Assembly (NCBI RefSeq): GCF_009931695.1
Contig: NZ_CP048000.1
Location: forward strand, 372,001 to 436,000
Reading direction: 5' to 3'
Length of the DNA stretch: 64,000 nt
Origin: Anaerocolumna sedimenticola
Lineage (GTDB): Bacteria; Bacillota; Clostridia; Lachnospirales; Lachnospiraceae
How positions within the stretch are numbered: position 1 is the first letter of the stretch; each line of letters opens with the position of its first letter. This document shows positions 38,321 through 47,203 of this stretch, piece by piece. The notes beneath the pieces are model-generated. The model saw only the letters and a program-made list of their open reading frames with translations. It did no database searches and was not told the origin of the DNA. The translations under genes and the position numbers were made by a program.

Positions 38321-39343
38321 ATGCCAGGACAAAAAATAACCATCAAAGATGTGGCAGAACGAAGTGGAGTATCGGTAGCTACAGTATCCCGCGTCCTTAA
38401 TGACAATTACTTTGTAACATCTGATATTAAACAGAAAGTTCTTAAAGCCGTGGATGAACTTGGATATATCCCCAATTCTATAGCAAGAAGCCTGAAGATG
38501 AACACAAGCGGTATCATCGGCTATATTACTTCCGATATTTCTAACGGATACCACATCATGATTGCAAAAGCAATAGAAGATATAATAAAACCTAATAATT
38601 ATAATCTTATAGTCTGCAGTACGGGTAATGATAAAGATGTAGAAGAACGGTATTTGAAATTATTATTAGGGAAAAGTATAGATGCATTAGTTCTTAATAC
38701 ATGCGGTAAAAACGATTCCTTTATTCTACATATTAATAAAACTCTTCCAATGGTACTAGTTAACCGTCGTTTGAACACCCCCGGTTTTCACGGAGATTTT
38801 GCAGATTGTAATAATGACCTAGGTATGTATTTATTAACAAAGGAGTTAACTGATAAGGGCCATAGAAAAATTTTATTAATGGAAGGGCCTCCTAACTTAA
38901 GTAATACCAAGGAACGTTTTAACGGATTTCAAAAAGCAATGGAGGAAATAGGCATAGATGTTACAAAAAACTATCCCTTCCGTTATGAGGGTGACTATTC
39001 CTTAAAATCCGGATATGAGGGAATTAAATTTATGCAAAACCTGCCCCTTGAACCTACTGCTGTCTTAGCCACAAATAATGCTATGACTTTAGGTGCATTA
39101 AAAGCCTTAAAGGAATTCCAAATACCTGTCCCTGACCAGATTTCCATTGCCGGATTCAACGGAATTGATAATCTGGAATTAATGACGACACGTCCTACCG
39201 TAGCAGATTATGATCCTTATAAAATCGGATTGGCTGCAGGTAAAGCTATCCTGGAGAGAATTGAAGATAATACGATTGATAACCGGGAATATATTTTCAG
39301 CCCTACCATGATACATGGCAACGCAATTATACGAATATCCTGA
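38321..39343 (+). CDS. LacI-family transcriptional regulator of the cluster
   Basis: 340 residues. Residues 1-55 are the LacI HTH and hinge helix (TIKDVAERSGVSVATVSRVL, then GYIPNSIARSL). The rest is a periplasmic-binding-like effector domain: GIIGYITSDISNGYHIMIAK, the central LVNRRLNTPGFHGDFADCNN, and the C-terminal ISIAGFNGIDNLELMTTRPT. It sits divergent to the RraA-led genes and upstream of the PPC gene; the repeated GTAAWCGWTTWC sites around it are its probable targets. AGGAGGGG precedes the ATG. Confidence 0.94.
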   Translation: MPGQKITIKDVAERSGVSVATVSRVLNDNYFVTSDIKQKVLKAVDELGYIPNSIARSLKMNTSGIIGYITSDISNGYHIMIAKAIEDIIKPNNYNLIVCSTGNDKDVEERYLKLLLGKSIDALVLNTCGKNDSFILHINKTLPMVLVNRRLNTPGFHGDFADCNNDLGMYLLTKELTDKGHRKILLMEGPPNLSNTKERFNGFQKAMEEIGIDVTKNYPFRYEGDYSLKSGYEGIKFMQNLPLEPTAVLATNNAMTLGALKALKEFQIPVPDQISIAGFNGIDNLELMTTRPTVADYDPYKIGLAAGKAILERIEDNTIDNREYIFSPTMIHGNAIIRIS

Positions 39344-39359
39344 TTTTAAGGTTACCCAC

Positions 39360-39406
39360 TTGAATTGTAGCTGAATTTTTGGTATACTAAATAAGTAAAC
39401 GATTAC
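39360..39406 (+). promoter_or_regulatory. PPC-gene promoter with operator (site 5) at the start site
   Basis: TTGAAT (39360-39365), 17 bases, TATACT (39383-39388), then GTAAACGATTAC at 39395-39406, centred a few bases after the expected transcription start. This is a classic repression position. Confidence 0.65.
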
Positions 39407-39468
39407 TCTTAATAATGGATGATGTCTGACAGCGGCATATCTTATTTATTATAAAAGGAGTAATTATT

Positions 39469-39897
39469 ATGAAAACTTTCACTACTACTAATTATGGCAG
39501 AACCGTGATTATGCATCTGGGAAAAGGTGAATGTATCCTGGAAAGTGTTCAAAAAGAAATAAACCGCTTAGGTATAAAAAACGGAGTACTCTTATCTGCT
39601 ATCGGTTCTTTAAGAAAAGCTTCTTTGCATGTTATCACAAATACGGAAGAATTGTCCGTTAACGAATATATTACCATTGAAAAGCCTATTGAATTAGGCT
39701 CAGCACAAGGTATTATCATTAACGGTGAACCCCATTTTCATCTTACGATTTCAGAACCCGATAAAATGTATGCAGGTCATATGGAACCGGGTTGTGAGGT
39801 TCAATATCTTGCAGAATTAGCAATTCTTGAACTGAAAGATTTTAACTTAACCAGAAAACTTGATGAGTTTGGAATATCCTACATTGATACCATCTAA
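39469..39897 (+). CDS. PPC/DUF296-domain protein
   Basis: 142 residues, one PPC (PD1-like, DUF296) domain over nearly the whole length. NGEPHFHLTISEPDKMYAGH near residues 83-102 holds the conserved His cluster and Gly-His of the family, which forms trimers. In plants the domain accompanies AT-hook DNA-binding proteins; in bacteria the role is unclear. It has its own promoter with the cluster operator and follows the LacI gene by 125 bp, so it belongs to the regulon. RBS is AAAAGGAG. Confidence 0.85.
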   Translation: MKTFTTTNYGRTVIMHLGKGECILESVQKEINRLGIKNGVLLSAIGSLRKASLHVITNTEELSVNEYITIEKPIELGSAQGIIINGEPHFHLTISEPDKMYAGHMEPGCEVQYLAELAILELKDFNLTRKLDEFGISYIDTI

Positions 39898-39942
39898 ACC
39901 ATTGAAGTTAACCCACATCTTACTTAAGGTTCCACCCATATG

Positions 39943-40007
39943 AAAAGGAGCTGCGGTAAATTCTCAGAACTGTGTTATGTGAAAGAATTTAGCTGCGGCT
40001 CCTTTTT
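39943..40007 (+). terminator. Terminator of the PPC gene
   Basis: AAAAGGAGCTGCGGTAAATTC pairs imperfectly with GAATTTAGCTGCGGCTCCTTTT and ends in a T run on the plus strand. Confidence 0.75.
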
Positions 40008-40071
40008 ATTTGTATGGTTTTATACTCCAATATTTTTCATAATTTGCATCATGTAATTAGATATCCACCAA

Positions 40072-40154
40072 GCAAAAAGCCTGTCTCAAAACATATACCT
40101 ATTATCTGATACTCAAATAATAATCCGGAATAAGTTTTAAGACAGGCTTTTTGC
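40072..40154. terminator. Bidirectional terminator at the end of the permease genes
   Basis: GCAAAAAGCCTGTCTCAAAAC (40072-40092) and GTTTTAAGACAGGCTTTTTGC (40134-40154) form a 21-bp stem with one mismatch. A and T runs inside the arms allow termination on either strand. Confidence 0.8.
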
Positions 40155-40219
40155 CTGAAATCTATTTAAAATGGGGGAGGTTGGTGTGCTGTTTGACTAA
40201 AGATGAATGTAACAGCGCA

Positions 40220-41059
40220 CTAGCCTTTTACACTGCCTGCTGTAATACCCTCTACCAAATAGTTTTGGAATATTACAAACATCATAAATAACGGAACCAG
40301 CGACAGTATGGACATTGCAAATAAACCGCCCCAGGAACTGTTACCCATAGTGTCAATAAATTGTCTTAGTGCTAATGATACCGTGTATTTCTTAACATCA
40401 CTAATGTAAATCATCTGACCGAAGAAATCATTCCAGGTCCATAAAAATGTAAAGATAGAAGTTGTAATAATCGCAGGTATGGACAAAGGAACTACAATTC
40501 TTGCAAATAACTTAAAGGTACCGCAGCCATCTACAATCGCTGCTTCATCAATTTCTCTTGGCAAGGCTCTGATAAACTGAGTCATCAAAAAGATGAAGAA
40601 ACCGTCGGTGGCTAAGTATTTCGGAACGATTAAGGGCAAATATGTATTAACCCAGCCGAAAGAGTTATACATAATATATTGAGGAATTAATTTAACATGC
40701 ATAGGAAGCATTAATGTGACTAACATGATGGAAAACCAGAAACCTTTCAGAGGGAATTTTAATTTTCCAAATGCATAAGCAGCTAAGATACAGGAACATA
40801 CATTACCGATAACTGCACAAATTACCAGGAAGAAAGAATTTAAAAAGAACTTGGCATAAGTTACTCCGGAGATTCCTTTCCAACCCTCTATATAATTATC
40901 GATAATCCATTGCTGCGGTAATAAGGATAAACCTTTAAAAATTTCAGTATTTGGCTTAAAGGAACTAAACAGCATCCAAATCAGCGGGTATAACATACCT
41001 ACACCAAATACAATTAGAAATATATGATATGATATTTCTCTAATGTGACTTTTCTTCAT
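40220..41059 (-). CDS. Sugar ABC transporter permease (MalG/UgpE type)
   Basis: 279 residues, six transmembrane helices. The EAA loop EIDEAAIVDGCGTFKLFARIVVPLS near residue 175 docks the shared ATPase. The C-terminus TAGSVKG is typical of CUT1 permease 2. It pairs with the permease encoded 17 bp upstream and with the binding protein at 35.5-36.9 kb. No ATPase gene is in the window; an MsmK-type shared ATPase elsewhere is assumed from the family. RBS is GAAAGGAA. Confidence 0.93.
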   Translation of the reverse strand: MKKSHIREISYHIFLIVFGVGMLYPLIWMLFSSFKPNTEIFKGLSLLPQQWIIDNYIEGWKGISGVTYAKFFLNSFFLVICAVIGNVCSCILAAYAFGKLKFPLKGFWFSIMLVTLMLPMHVKLIPQYIMYNSFGWVNTYLPLIVPKYLATDGFFIFLMTQFIRALPREIDEAAIVDGCGTFKLFARIVVPLSIPAIITTSIFTFLWTWNDFFGQMIYISDVKKYTVSLALRQFIDTMGNSSWGGLFAMSILSLVPLFMMFVIFQNYLVEGITAGSVKG

Positions 41060-41076
41060 AATATGCTATTCCTTTC

Positions 41077-41973
41077 TTATTCATCATAGAAAACCCATTT
41101 TTTCGCACTTAGGAATAATAATCCTGTAAATGCTCCAATAATAACAAGTAATACCCAGGCCATGGCTGCGGCATATCCCATGTTAAACTGACCAAATGCT
41201 TTCATATACAAGTACAGAGAATAAAACAAGGTAGAATTAAGTGGTGCACCTGTTCCTCCGCTTATAACATACGCTGAAGTAAAGCTTTGGAATGCGTTGA
41301 TAAACGCCATTACAATATTGAAAAATACCATTGGTGTTAAGATTGGTAATGTAACACCAAAAAATTGTCTGATCTTACCTGCTCCGTCAATTCTGGCAGC
41401 TTCATAATAATCTTCCGGAATCTGTTTTAGGGCCGCTAAAAATATAACCATGGAAGCACCGAATTGCCAGATTGCTAATACAATTAAAGTATTCAGCGCA
41501 GTCCTGGGGGTTGCTATCCAGTTAATTCCATCTATGCCGAAAATACCTATTAACTTATTAAATAAGCCTTCTTTGTTGAAAAGTTCTTTCCATAAAATTG
41601 AAACAGCAACACTGCCGCCAAATAAAGACGGTAAATAAAAAATAGCCCTGTATACTCTTATCCCCTTACGATTTCTTTTTAAGAGCAAGGCAATAAACAA
41701 GGCAAACGCCAATTGCAGCGGTACACTGATAAATACGAATTTTACCGTTACCTCTAAACTCTTAATCAGCTTTGGATCAGAAAAAAGATTTAAGTAATTA
41801 CTAATCCCAATAAATTTCGGCTTTGTAAGCATATCATATCTACAAAGCGAAAAATAAAATGACATCACCATGGGAAAGGCTGTCAAACCAAATAACCCAA
41901 TCAGCCATGGTGCTAAATATAAATACCCCACAAAAGATTTACCACCCAAACCACGTTTCTTTTTCACTTTCAA
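41077..41973 (-). CDS. Sugar ABC transporter permease (MalF/UgpA type)
   Basis: 298 residues, six helices; GYLYLAPWLIGLFGLTAFP is TM1. The EAA loop DYYEAARIDGAGKIRQFFGVTLP is near residue 185. The start codon appears to be TTG at 41973, six bases after AGGAGG. It is the first gene of the permease pair, with operator site 6 about 28 bases upstream. It faces away from the AraC gene's end, which also lies on the minus strand. Confidence 0.93.
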   Translation of the reverse strand: MKVKKKRGLGGKSFVGYLYLAPWLIGLFGLTAFPMVMSFYFSLCRYDMLTKPKFIGISNYLNLFSDPKLIKSLEVTVKFVFISVPLQLAFALFIALLLKRNRKGIRVYRAIFYLPSLFGGSVAVSILWKELFNKEGLFNKLIGIFGIDGINWIATPRTALNTLIVLAIWQFGASMVIFLAALKQIPEDYYEAARIDGAGKIRQFFGVTLPILTPMVFFNIVMAFINAFQSFTSAYVISGGTGAPLNSTLFYSLYLYMKAFGQFNMGYAAAMAWVLLVIIGAFTGLLFLSAKKWVFYDE

Positions 41974-42000
41974 AATTATCCTCCTTCCAAGTCCAATAAT

Positions 42001-42012
42001 GTAATCGTTTAC
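42001..42012. promoter_or_regulatory. Cluster operator, site 6
   Basis: GTAATCGTTTAC directly upstream of the permease genes, just after a TATAAG -10-like hexamer on the minus strand. It also fits the loose catabolite (cre) consensus, so CcpA binding cannot be excluded. Confidence 0.6.
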
Positions 42013-42138
42013 TTATACACTCAAGCTATAGAAAGTACTTCTTTAAAATTATTTCCCTTTTAAGAAGTAATGTAATTATTTCTATATGCGCTACATGCTT
42101 ACAATAGTAATTATATACAATTTTACAATTATATCATC

Positions 42139-42975
42139 TCACTTTTTATCCAATATATCATGATTTTTGTCATGTAAACGTTTTCTGTACTCAGAGGGAC
42201 TTACATCACATAGACTTTTAAATACACGATTAAAGGATTGTATACTTGTAAATCCGGTCATATAGGCTATTTCCGTGACAGAAGTATCCGTTGTTCTCAA
42301 AATTTCTTCCGCCCTTAATATTCTGGCATTATTTAAATACTCCAGGAAATTCATATTCGTCTTTTTCTTTATATACTTTGAACAATAACTTTCACTAAAT
42401 CCCAAATGTGTTGCTATTTCAGTCAGCGTTATTTTTTCATTCAGATGTTCATTCAGATAGCTTAACATTCTCTCCATGATTTCCGAGTCATTGTTTGATT
42501 TAGAAATCACCCGGTTTTTTACCAGATCAGGATATTCTGATAAATTAACCGTTATATCTATTATCTTGGAAACTAATATACTCTCCTGTATTATACTATT
42601 TTTACGGCCGATAATCCCTTGTAAGACATGAAAAATGTCCTGCATAACCTGATCTTTTTTGATTAATAAAACGTCTTTATAGAATTTCACAAAATATTCT
42701 TTTGTTTCTTTGGAAAAACCAGAAGTAAAATCCAAGGGCAATTTAACAATGCAGACTTTACTCTTACCTTCCGGTTCAATATAATAGTGAACGGTACCCC
42801 TGCTGATAATGAAAGTTTCCCCTTCCTTTATTTCATACAGGATATCGTCAATATTAATAAAAAGAGAACCAGAAATAACAAATACAAATTCAAGTTCATT
42901 ATGCCAATGCTTCTTGGATATATATTCATCTCTAACGATTATACTCCAGTTCCTTCCTTCTTTATCTTCACCCAC
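42139..42975 (-). CDS. AraC-family transcriptional regulator
   Basis: 278 residues. An N-terminal cupin-type sensing domain (KKHWHNELEFVFVISGSLFI near residue 20, then EGETFIISRGTVHYY) is followed by two AraC helix-turn-helix units from residue 175: ITLTEIATHLGFSESYCSKYI and VTEIAYMTGFTSIQSFNRVFK. The start is GTG at 42975, seven bases after AAGGAGAGA; the nearby ATG is out of frame. It lies just upstream of the permease genes on the same strand and may activate them (inference). Confidence 0.93.
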   Translation of the reverse strand: MGEDKEGRNWSIIVRDEYISKKHWHNELEFVFVISGSLFINIDDILYEIKEGETFIISRGTVHYYIEPEGKSKVCIVKLPLDFTSGFSKETKEYFVKFYKDVLLIKKDQVMQDIFHVLQGIIGRKNSIIQESILVSKIIDITVNLSEYPDLVKNRVISKSNNDSEIMERMLSYLNEHLNEKITLTEIATHLGFSESYCSKYIKKKTNMNFLEYLNNARILRAEEILRTTDTSVTEIAYMTGFTSIQSFNRVFKSLCDVSPSEYRKRLHDKNHDILDKK

Positions 42976-43394
42976 AGCATTCTCTCCTTCAATTCATAAT
43001 ATAATTGGTTATTCTTCCCCCAAATATATCGCCATTCTATTAATTAAATTCAACCTATCAGATACAATAATTTTACTATTTTACATAAATTAATGCAAGA
43101 AGCATAACAGGCAATACAATATTTTTGTAAAATAATGACTTTTTATATGAAGTGTTAAAACATATTTTTCTTCTTCCTAAAAGAATTAAAACAAAAAGTT
43201 TATTTTTTATTTGGACTTTTATTTATTAAATAATCATAAAATTAAAAAATCCATAATAAGATATATAAAGTATTCTTATGGAGGCTAATGTGTGAATTTC
43301 CTTACCACACATGTTGAACTGAAATTGGTACCGTTCACGGAAAGTTAATATATGTTTTATACTTTGAAAAAAGTGAACATCTACCAGGAAAGGC
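42976..43394. other. Divergent intergenic region, no gene seen
   Basis: About 420 very AT-rich bases between the AraC gene and the unknown membrane protein gene. A short hairpin GTGTG/CACAC lies at about 43290-43309 ahead of the plus-strand gene. No known riboswitch or repeat copy recognised. Confidence 0.4.
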
Positions 43395-43853
43395 ATGGTG
43401 CAAAATATGTCAAAAACAAAAATTGTTGTTATTCACTTAAAAGAAATTATATATACGGCACTATTTGCAGGCCTGGGTATACTGCTGATTATCCTTTTAG
43501 TAATTATGTTTTTGAACAAAAAAGAAGATACTACAGCAACTATGTCAGGAACCCAATATACACCCGGAGTATATAATTCAACATTGGTTCTGAATGACGC
43601 CGCGTTGAATTTGGAAGTAGTTTTGGATAAAGACCATATTAATTCTGTTCGTATCGTTAACATCGACGACTCCATTACTACAATGTTTCCATTAGTTGAA
43701 CCATCATTAAATGATATTTCAGAACAATTAGTAGACGGAGTTGATATAAACTCAATCGAAGTTTCTGAGGACAGTAAATACACTCAGACTTTATTACTGG
43801 ATGCGATTAAAGCTGCTCTGGCAAAAGCTTCACCTGATTTAAAGGATAAGTAA
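43395..43853 (+). CDS. Single-pass membrane protein of unknown function
   Basis: 152 residues. A cytoplasmic N-terminus of about 16 residues, one transmembrane helix (about 18-41, IIYTALFAGLGILLIILLVI), then an extracytoplasmic domain. YTPGVYNSTLVLNDAALNLEVVL resembles the start of FMN-binding-like domains (the G-x-Y followed by strands), but no flavin-attachment Thr is evident. Similar proteins occur widely in Lachnospiraceae without assigned function. AGGAAAGG precedes the ATG; an ATG four codons later is possible. It has its own terminator. Confidence 0.75.
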   Translation: MVQNMSKTKIVVIHLKEIIYTALFAGLGILLIILLVIMFLNKKEDTTATMSGTQYTPGVYNSTLVLNDAALNLEVVLDKDHINSVRIVNIDDSITTMFPLVEPSLNDISEQLVDGVDINSIEVSEDSKYTQTLLLDAIKAALAKASPDLKDK

Positions 43854-43918
43854 CTACATTGATTTATACCGGCCAGTATCTAAGATCATATCATATTCGT
43901 AATACTTACATAAAACAA

Positions 43919-43960
43919 TAGCCTCCCTAACATAGTTTATTTCAAGATATGGGGAGGCTA
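43919..43960 (+). terminator. Terminator of the unknown membrane protein gene
   Basis: TAGCCTCCC (43919-43927) pairs with GGGAGGCTA (43952-43960), followed by ATTTTCT on the plus strand. Confidence 0.65.
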
Positions 43961-44060
43961 ATTTTCTATGTATTATACAACTTATCAGAGACAGATTTCA
44001 AGCCTTTGATAAAATACAGTGCTTTTCCGCAATTCATCTGTTATAGGAATTTTTATTTTT

Positions 44061-44932
44061 TTAAATTAAATATGGTGATTTTTCACTTAAAAAGATTATT
44101 CCGATTATCCCGGGGCCGGTATGCGCTCCAATTGCACAACCTACATAACTCTCTAAAAAAGTTCTGCAGCCGTATTTTTCAATCAGCATATTTTTTACCA
44201 TATTCATTGTTTCTATATCGTCACCATGAACAAGTCCTATGGTCTGACTCGTAAGATCCACACCCCGTTCTCCTACAATATCAACTAACCTTTTAAGGGA
44301 GCGTATACGCCCTCTTACCTTTTCTATAGCAACTAATGCTCCGTTATTATCTACTTCTATAATAGGCTTAATATCAAGAAGTCCGCCCGCTATAGCTGAA
44401 GTTCTGCTCAACCTTCCGCCTTTATAGAGGTAATCCAGCGTTTCAACCGTAAAAATATGCTCCATATTATCGCAATAAAAACGGATTGCTTCAATAATTA
44501 CCTTTTTAGGAACCCCCGTTGCACCATCTGTAATGCTTTTTCCACTACAATTCCAAATCCAAGGGAAGCACATTTGGAGTCTATAATAGTAAGATCAAAA
44601 TCAGGGTATTCTTCCAAAAGTTCTGTTTTAGCCAAATTAGCAGCATTAAAAGTTCCTGCTATACCGGTAGAAAAACAGATATAAATTACCTCATCCTTAT
44701 TTATGGCATAAGGTTCAAAATTTTTATGGAACATAAAAGAATTGATATGGTAAGTCTTTACCTCAGTCCCTGCCCGCAGAATATCATAAAATTCTTCCGG
44801 CATAATGGTTTCCCCGTCAAAGTAATCTTTTTCATTAATTACAACCGGCGTGGGTATAACATGAAGTTTATATTTCTCCACTAACCATTTCGGTACATCA
44901 GAAGCAGAATCTGTAATAATTCTTAAAGCCAT
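44061..44932 (-). pseudogene. DegV-family fatty-acid-binding protein, single frameshift
   Basis: Two adjoining frames make one DegV protein of about 290 residues. The first gives MALRIITDSASDVPKW, the ligand-contacting TYHINSFMF region and ASLGFGIVVEKALQMVQRG. The second continues VPKKVIIEAIRFYCDN, then TLDYLYKGGRLS and the C-terminal VGCAIGAHTGPGIIGI. DegV proteins bind fatty acids for the FakA kinase. The frames meet at a run of five C (44513-44517 on the plus strand); six would restore reading. Either a sequencing error or a fresh mutation; nothing else is damaged. Confidence 0.85.
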
Positions 44933-44974
44933 TTTTATCCCCCTGTATTTTTCTTATTTAGTTAGTAAAATAAT

Positions 44975-46900
44975 TTACTTTATATTGTTAAGGTCCTCAA
45001 GCCACAAAGCAGCACTGGCATCACTTGGCATTCGAAGATCTCCTCTGGGAGATACTGCAACGGATCCGACCTTAGGTCCATCCGGCAGACAGGATCTCTT
45101 AAACTGCTGTGAAAAGAAACGACGGTAAAATACTTTCAGCCATTTTAAAATTACTTCCTTATCATAAATCCCATCAAATGCTATAACGGCTAAGCGGTAT
45201 ATTTTGGATGGTGTGAAACCGAATCTTAAGATATAATACATGTAAAAATCATGTAATTCATAAGGCCCTACAATATCTTCCGTCTTTTGTGATATTAAGC
45301 CTTCTACCGGTGGTAATAGTTCCGGGCTGACAGGAGTATCCAAAATATCAAACAGAACGTCTTTTAAACTCTCCTCTTCTGCTGTTTCTGCAAAATAAGA
45401 AACTAAATAACGCACTAATGTCTTTGGCACGGAAGAATTCACACCATACATGGACATATGGTCTCCGTTATAGGTAGCCCAGCCAAGTGCAAGCTCTGAC
45501 ATATCTCCTGTTCCAATTACAAAACCGTTATATTTATTGGCTAAATCCATTATTATCTGTGTTCTTTCCCTGGCCTGGGAATTCTCATAAGTAATATCGT
45601 GCTTATCCTTGTCCTGACCAATGTCTTTAAAATGAAGTAATACTGCTTCCTGTATTGGTATCTCCATTAAGGTAGTTCCAAGATGCTCTGCTAAGGAAAG
45701 AGCATTTTGATAAGTGCGGTCTGTTGTTCCAAAACAAGGCATGGTTACCGTAATAATTCCTTTTCTGTCTAACTGCAGCAGATCAAAGGCCTTACAGGTA
45801 ACTAACAGTGCAAGTGTAGAATCCAAGCCGCCGGATATAGCGATTACAGCATTTTTAGCGCAGGTATGCTCTAATCTTTTCTTTAAACCGTAAGCCTGTA
45901 TATGAATAATTTCCTCACATCTTCTGTCCCGGTCTTCTTTTACACCAGGTACAAAAGGTGCTCTATCAATAAATCGTGTTAATTTTGTTTCCGGTAAAGG
46001 ATCACTTAACCGGTACCTAAATTCTATAATTTCATATTCCTGAAAGGATGTGTGCGTAAAAGTAGTCATTCTTCTTCTTTCATTCATTAACTTCTGTACA
46101 TCCAGCTCAGAAAAAATAAATTCATTCTCAAACCGTTTCGATTGTTTTAATATATTTCCATTCTCCGCAATCAGGTTATGCCCGGCAAATACTAAATCCG
46201 TTGTAGATTCCCCTTCTCCGGCATCAGCATATATATAACCGCAGACTAATCTGGCGGATTGCATTTTAATCAAATCAAACCGGTATCTATCTTTACCGGT
46301 CGTTTCATCACTGGCGGAAAGATTCAAAATAACCGTTGCTCCTGCCATGGCATGTCTGACACTTGGAGGTTCCGGAACCCATAAATCCTCGCAAATTTCA
46401 ATACCAATGGTTAAGGATGGTAAATTAGCACAGCGAAACAGTAAATTAGTACCCATAGGTACCTTTTTTCCATTAACCAAAATAACTTCGGTTTTCTCAT
46501 GGCCTGGATTAAAATATCTTGCTTCATAAAATTCAGAATAATTCGGCAGATTTTTCTTTGGAACCAGTCCCAATAACTGCCCATTCTGTATCATTGCAGC
46601 CGTATTATATAATTTTCCTTCCGTACATACAGGTACTCCAAGAGTAACCAAAACATCCTTTCCAAGAGTAAATTCTACTATCCTGCCAAGTTGTTCCAAT
46701 GCACTATTTAATAAAGTATCCTGTAAAAACAACTCACCGCAAGTATATCCGGTAAGGCATAATTCAGGAAATACCAGCACTTTCACTTGATTATTTTCTG
46801 CTTTCTCAATGATCTCAATTATTCTGTCTGCATTGTATTTGCACCCCGCAACCTGTATCTTAGGCGTTGCGGCTGCAACTTTAACAAATCCGTGATTCAT
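44975..46900 (-). CDS. nadE: Glutamine-dependent NAD+ synthetase
   Basis: 641 residues, the long two-domain form. Residues 5-280 are a nitrilase-type glutaminase with the Glu in FPELCLTGYTCGE, Lys in PKKNLPNYSEFYE and the nucleophilic Cys in IGIEICEDLWVP. The C-terminal half is the synthetase, with pyrophosphate loop ISGGLDSTLALLV near residue 352. It makes NAD from deamido-NAD, ATP and glutamine. The ATG at 46900 follows GGGAG by five bases. It lies directly downstream of the 6S RNA gene. Confidence 0.96.
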   Translation of the reverse strand: MNHGFVKVAAATPKIQVAGCKYNADRIIEIIEKAENNQVKVLVFPELCLTGYTCGELFLQDTLLNSALEQLGRIVEFTLGKDVLVTLGVPVCTEGKLYNTAAMIQNGQLLGLVPKKNLPNYSEFYEARYFNPGHEKTEVILVNGKKVPMGTNLLFRCANLPSLTIGIEICEDLWVPEPPSVRHAMAGATVILNLSASDETTGKDRYRFDLIKMQSARLVCGYIYADAGEGESTTDLVFAGHNLIAENGNILKQSKRFENEFIFSELDVQKLMNERRRMTTFTHTSFQEYEIIEFRYRLSDPLPETKLTRFIDRAPFVPGVKEDRDRRCEEIIHIQAYGLKKRLEHTCAKNAVIAISGGLDSTLALLVTCKAFDLLQLDRKGIITVTMPCFGTTDRTYQNALSLAEHLGTTLMEIPIQEAVLLHFKDIGQDKDKHDITYENSQARERTQIIMDLANKYNGFVIGTGDMSELALGWATYNGDHMSMYGVNSSVPKTLVRYLVSYFAETAEEESLKDVLFDILDTPVSPELLPPVEGLISQKTEDIVGPYELHDFYMYYILRFGFTPSKIYRLAVIAFDGIYDKEVILKWLKVFYRRFFSQQFKRSCLPDGPKVGSVAVSPRGDLRMPSDASAALWLEDLNNIK

Positions 46901-46975
46901 GTAAACTCCCATCTGCGCTTTTTACAACACTTTATTAAGGATATTAATAATACTTGTAGGTCATTCACCTCATGT

Positions 46976-47197
46976 AAAAAAAGGCAGCTAAAGCTGCCCT
47001 TCATCTTTTGTTCATGTACCCGAAACGCCGTTTCCTGTATTTTGACTCCTAGCCCAAGCTAGGTGGGTTTCCGCACATAAGCCTCTGTCTTCCACTGCAA
47101 ATGGTGGCCTGACATAATCTTACGGATGTAGGAATCCCTTATTATATCATGTAGGTTCAAAATAACAGGAGTGTCGTACATCCCAGGAACTTCTTGT
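46976..47197 (-). ncRNA. ssrS: 6S RNA (ssrS)
   Basis: About 222 bases. The 5' part (ACTCCTGTTATTTT) pairs with the 3' part (AAAATACAGGAAACG), closing a long rod; the region between carries Firmicutes-like 6S landmarks: GAACCTACATGATA, AGGGATTCC, GTGGAAGACA and GCGGAAACCCACCTAG with GCTAGG. It ends in the strong terminator GGCAGCTTTAGCTGCC plus seven T. 6S RNA mimics an open promoter and holds sigma-A RNA polymerase in stationary phase. No reading frame fits. Identification is by recalled consensus; a covariance search would settle it. Confidence 0.78.
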
Positions 47198-47203
47198 GAC
47201 TTT

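Noticed and set aside
35427..42012. Calling the 12-bp sites catabolite (cre) elements
   Set aside because: They fit the loose cre consensus only partly, and cluster tightly around one LacI gene; kept as local operators with CcpA noted as the alternative.
42174..42185. GTAAACGTTTTC site in the end of the AraC gene
   Set aside because: Matches the operator pattern but lies inside coding sequence far from a start; may be chance.
44498..44573. Programmed frameshift in degV
   Set aside because: The junction has no slippery heptamer or downstream hairpin; a single-base homopolymer contraction explains it, as in the kinase and pstS genes.
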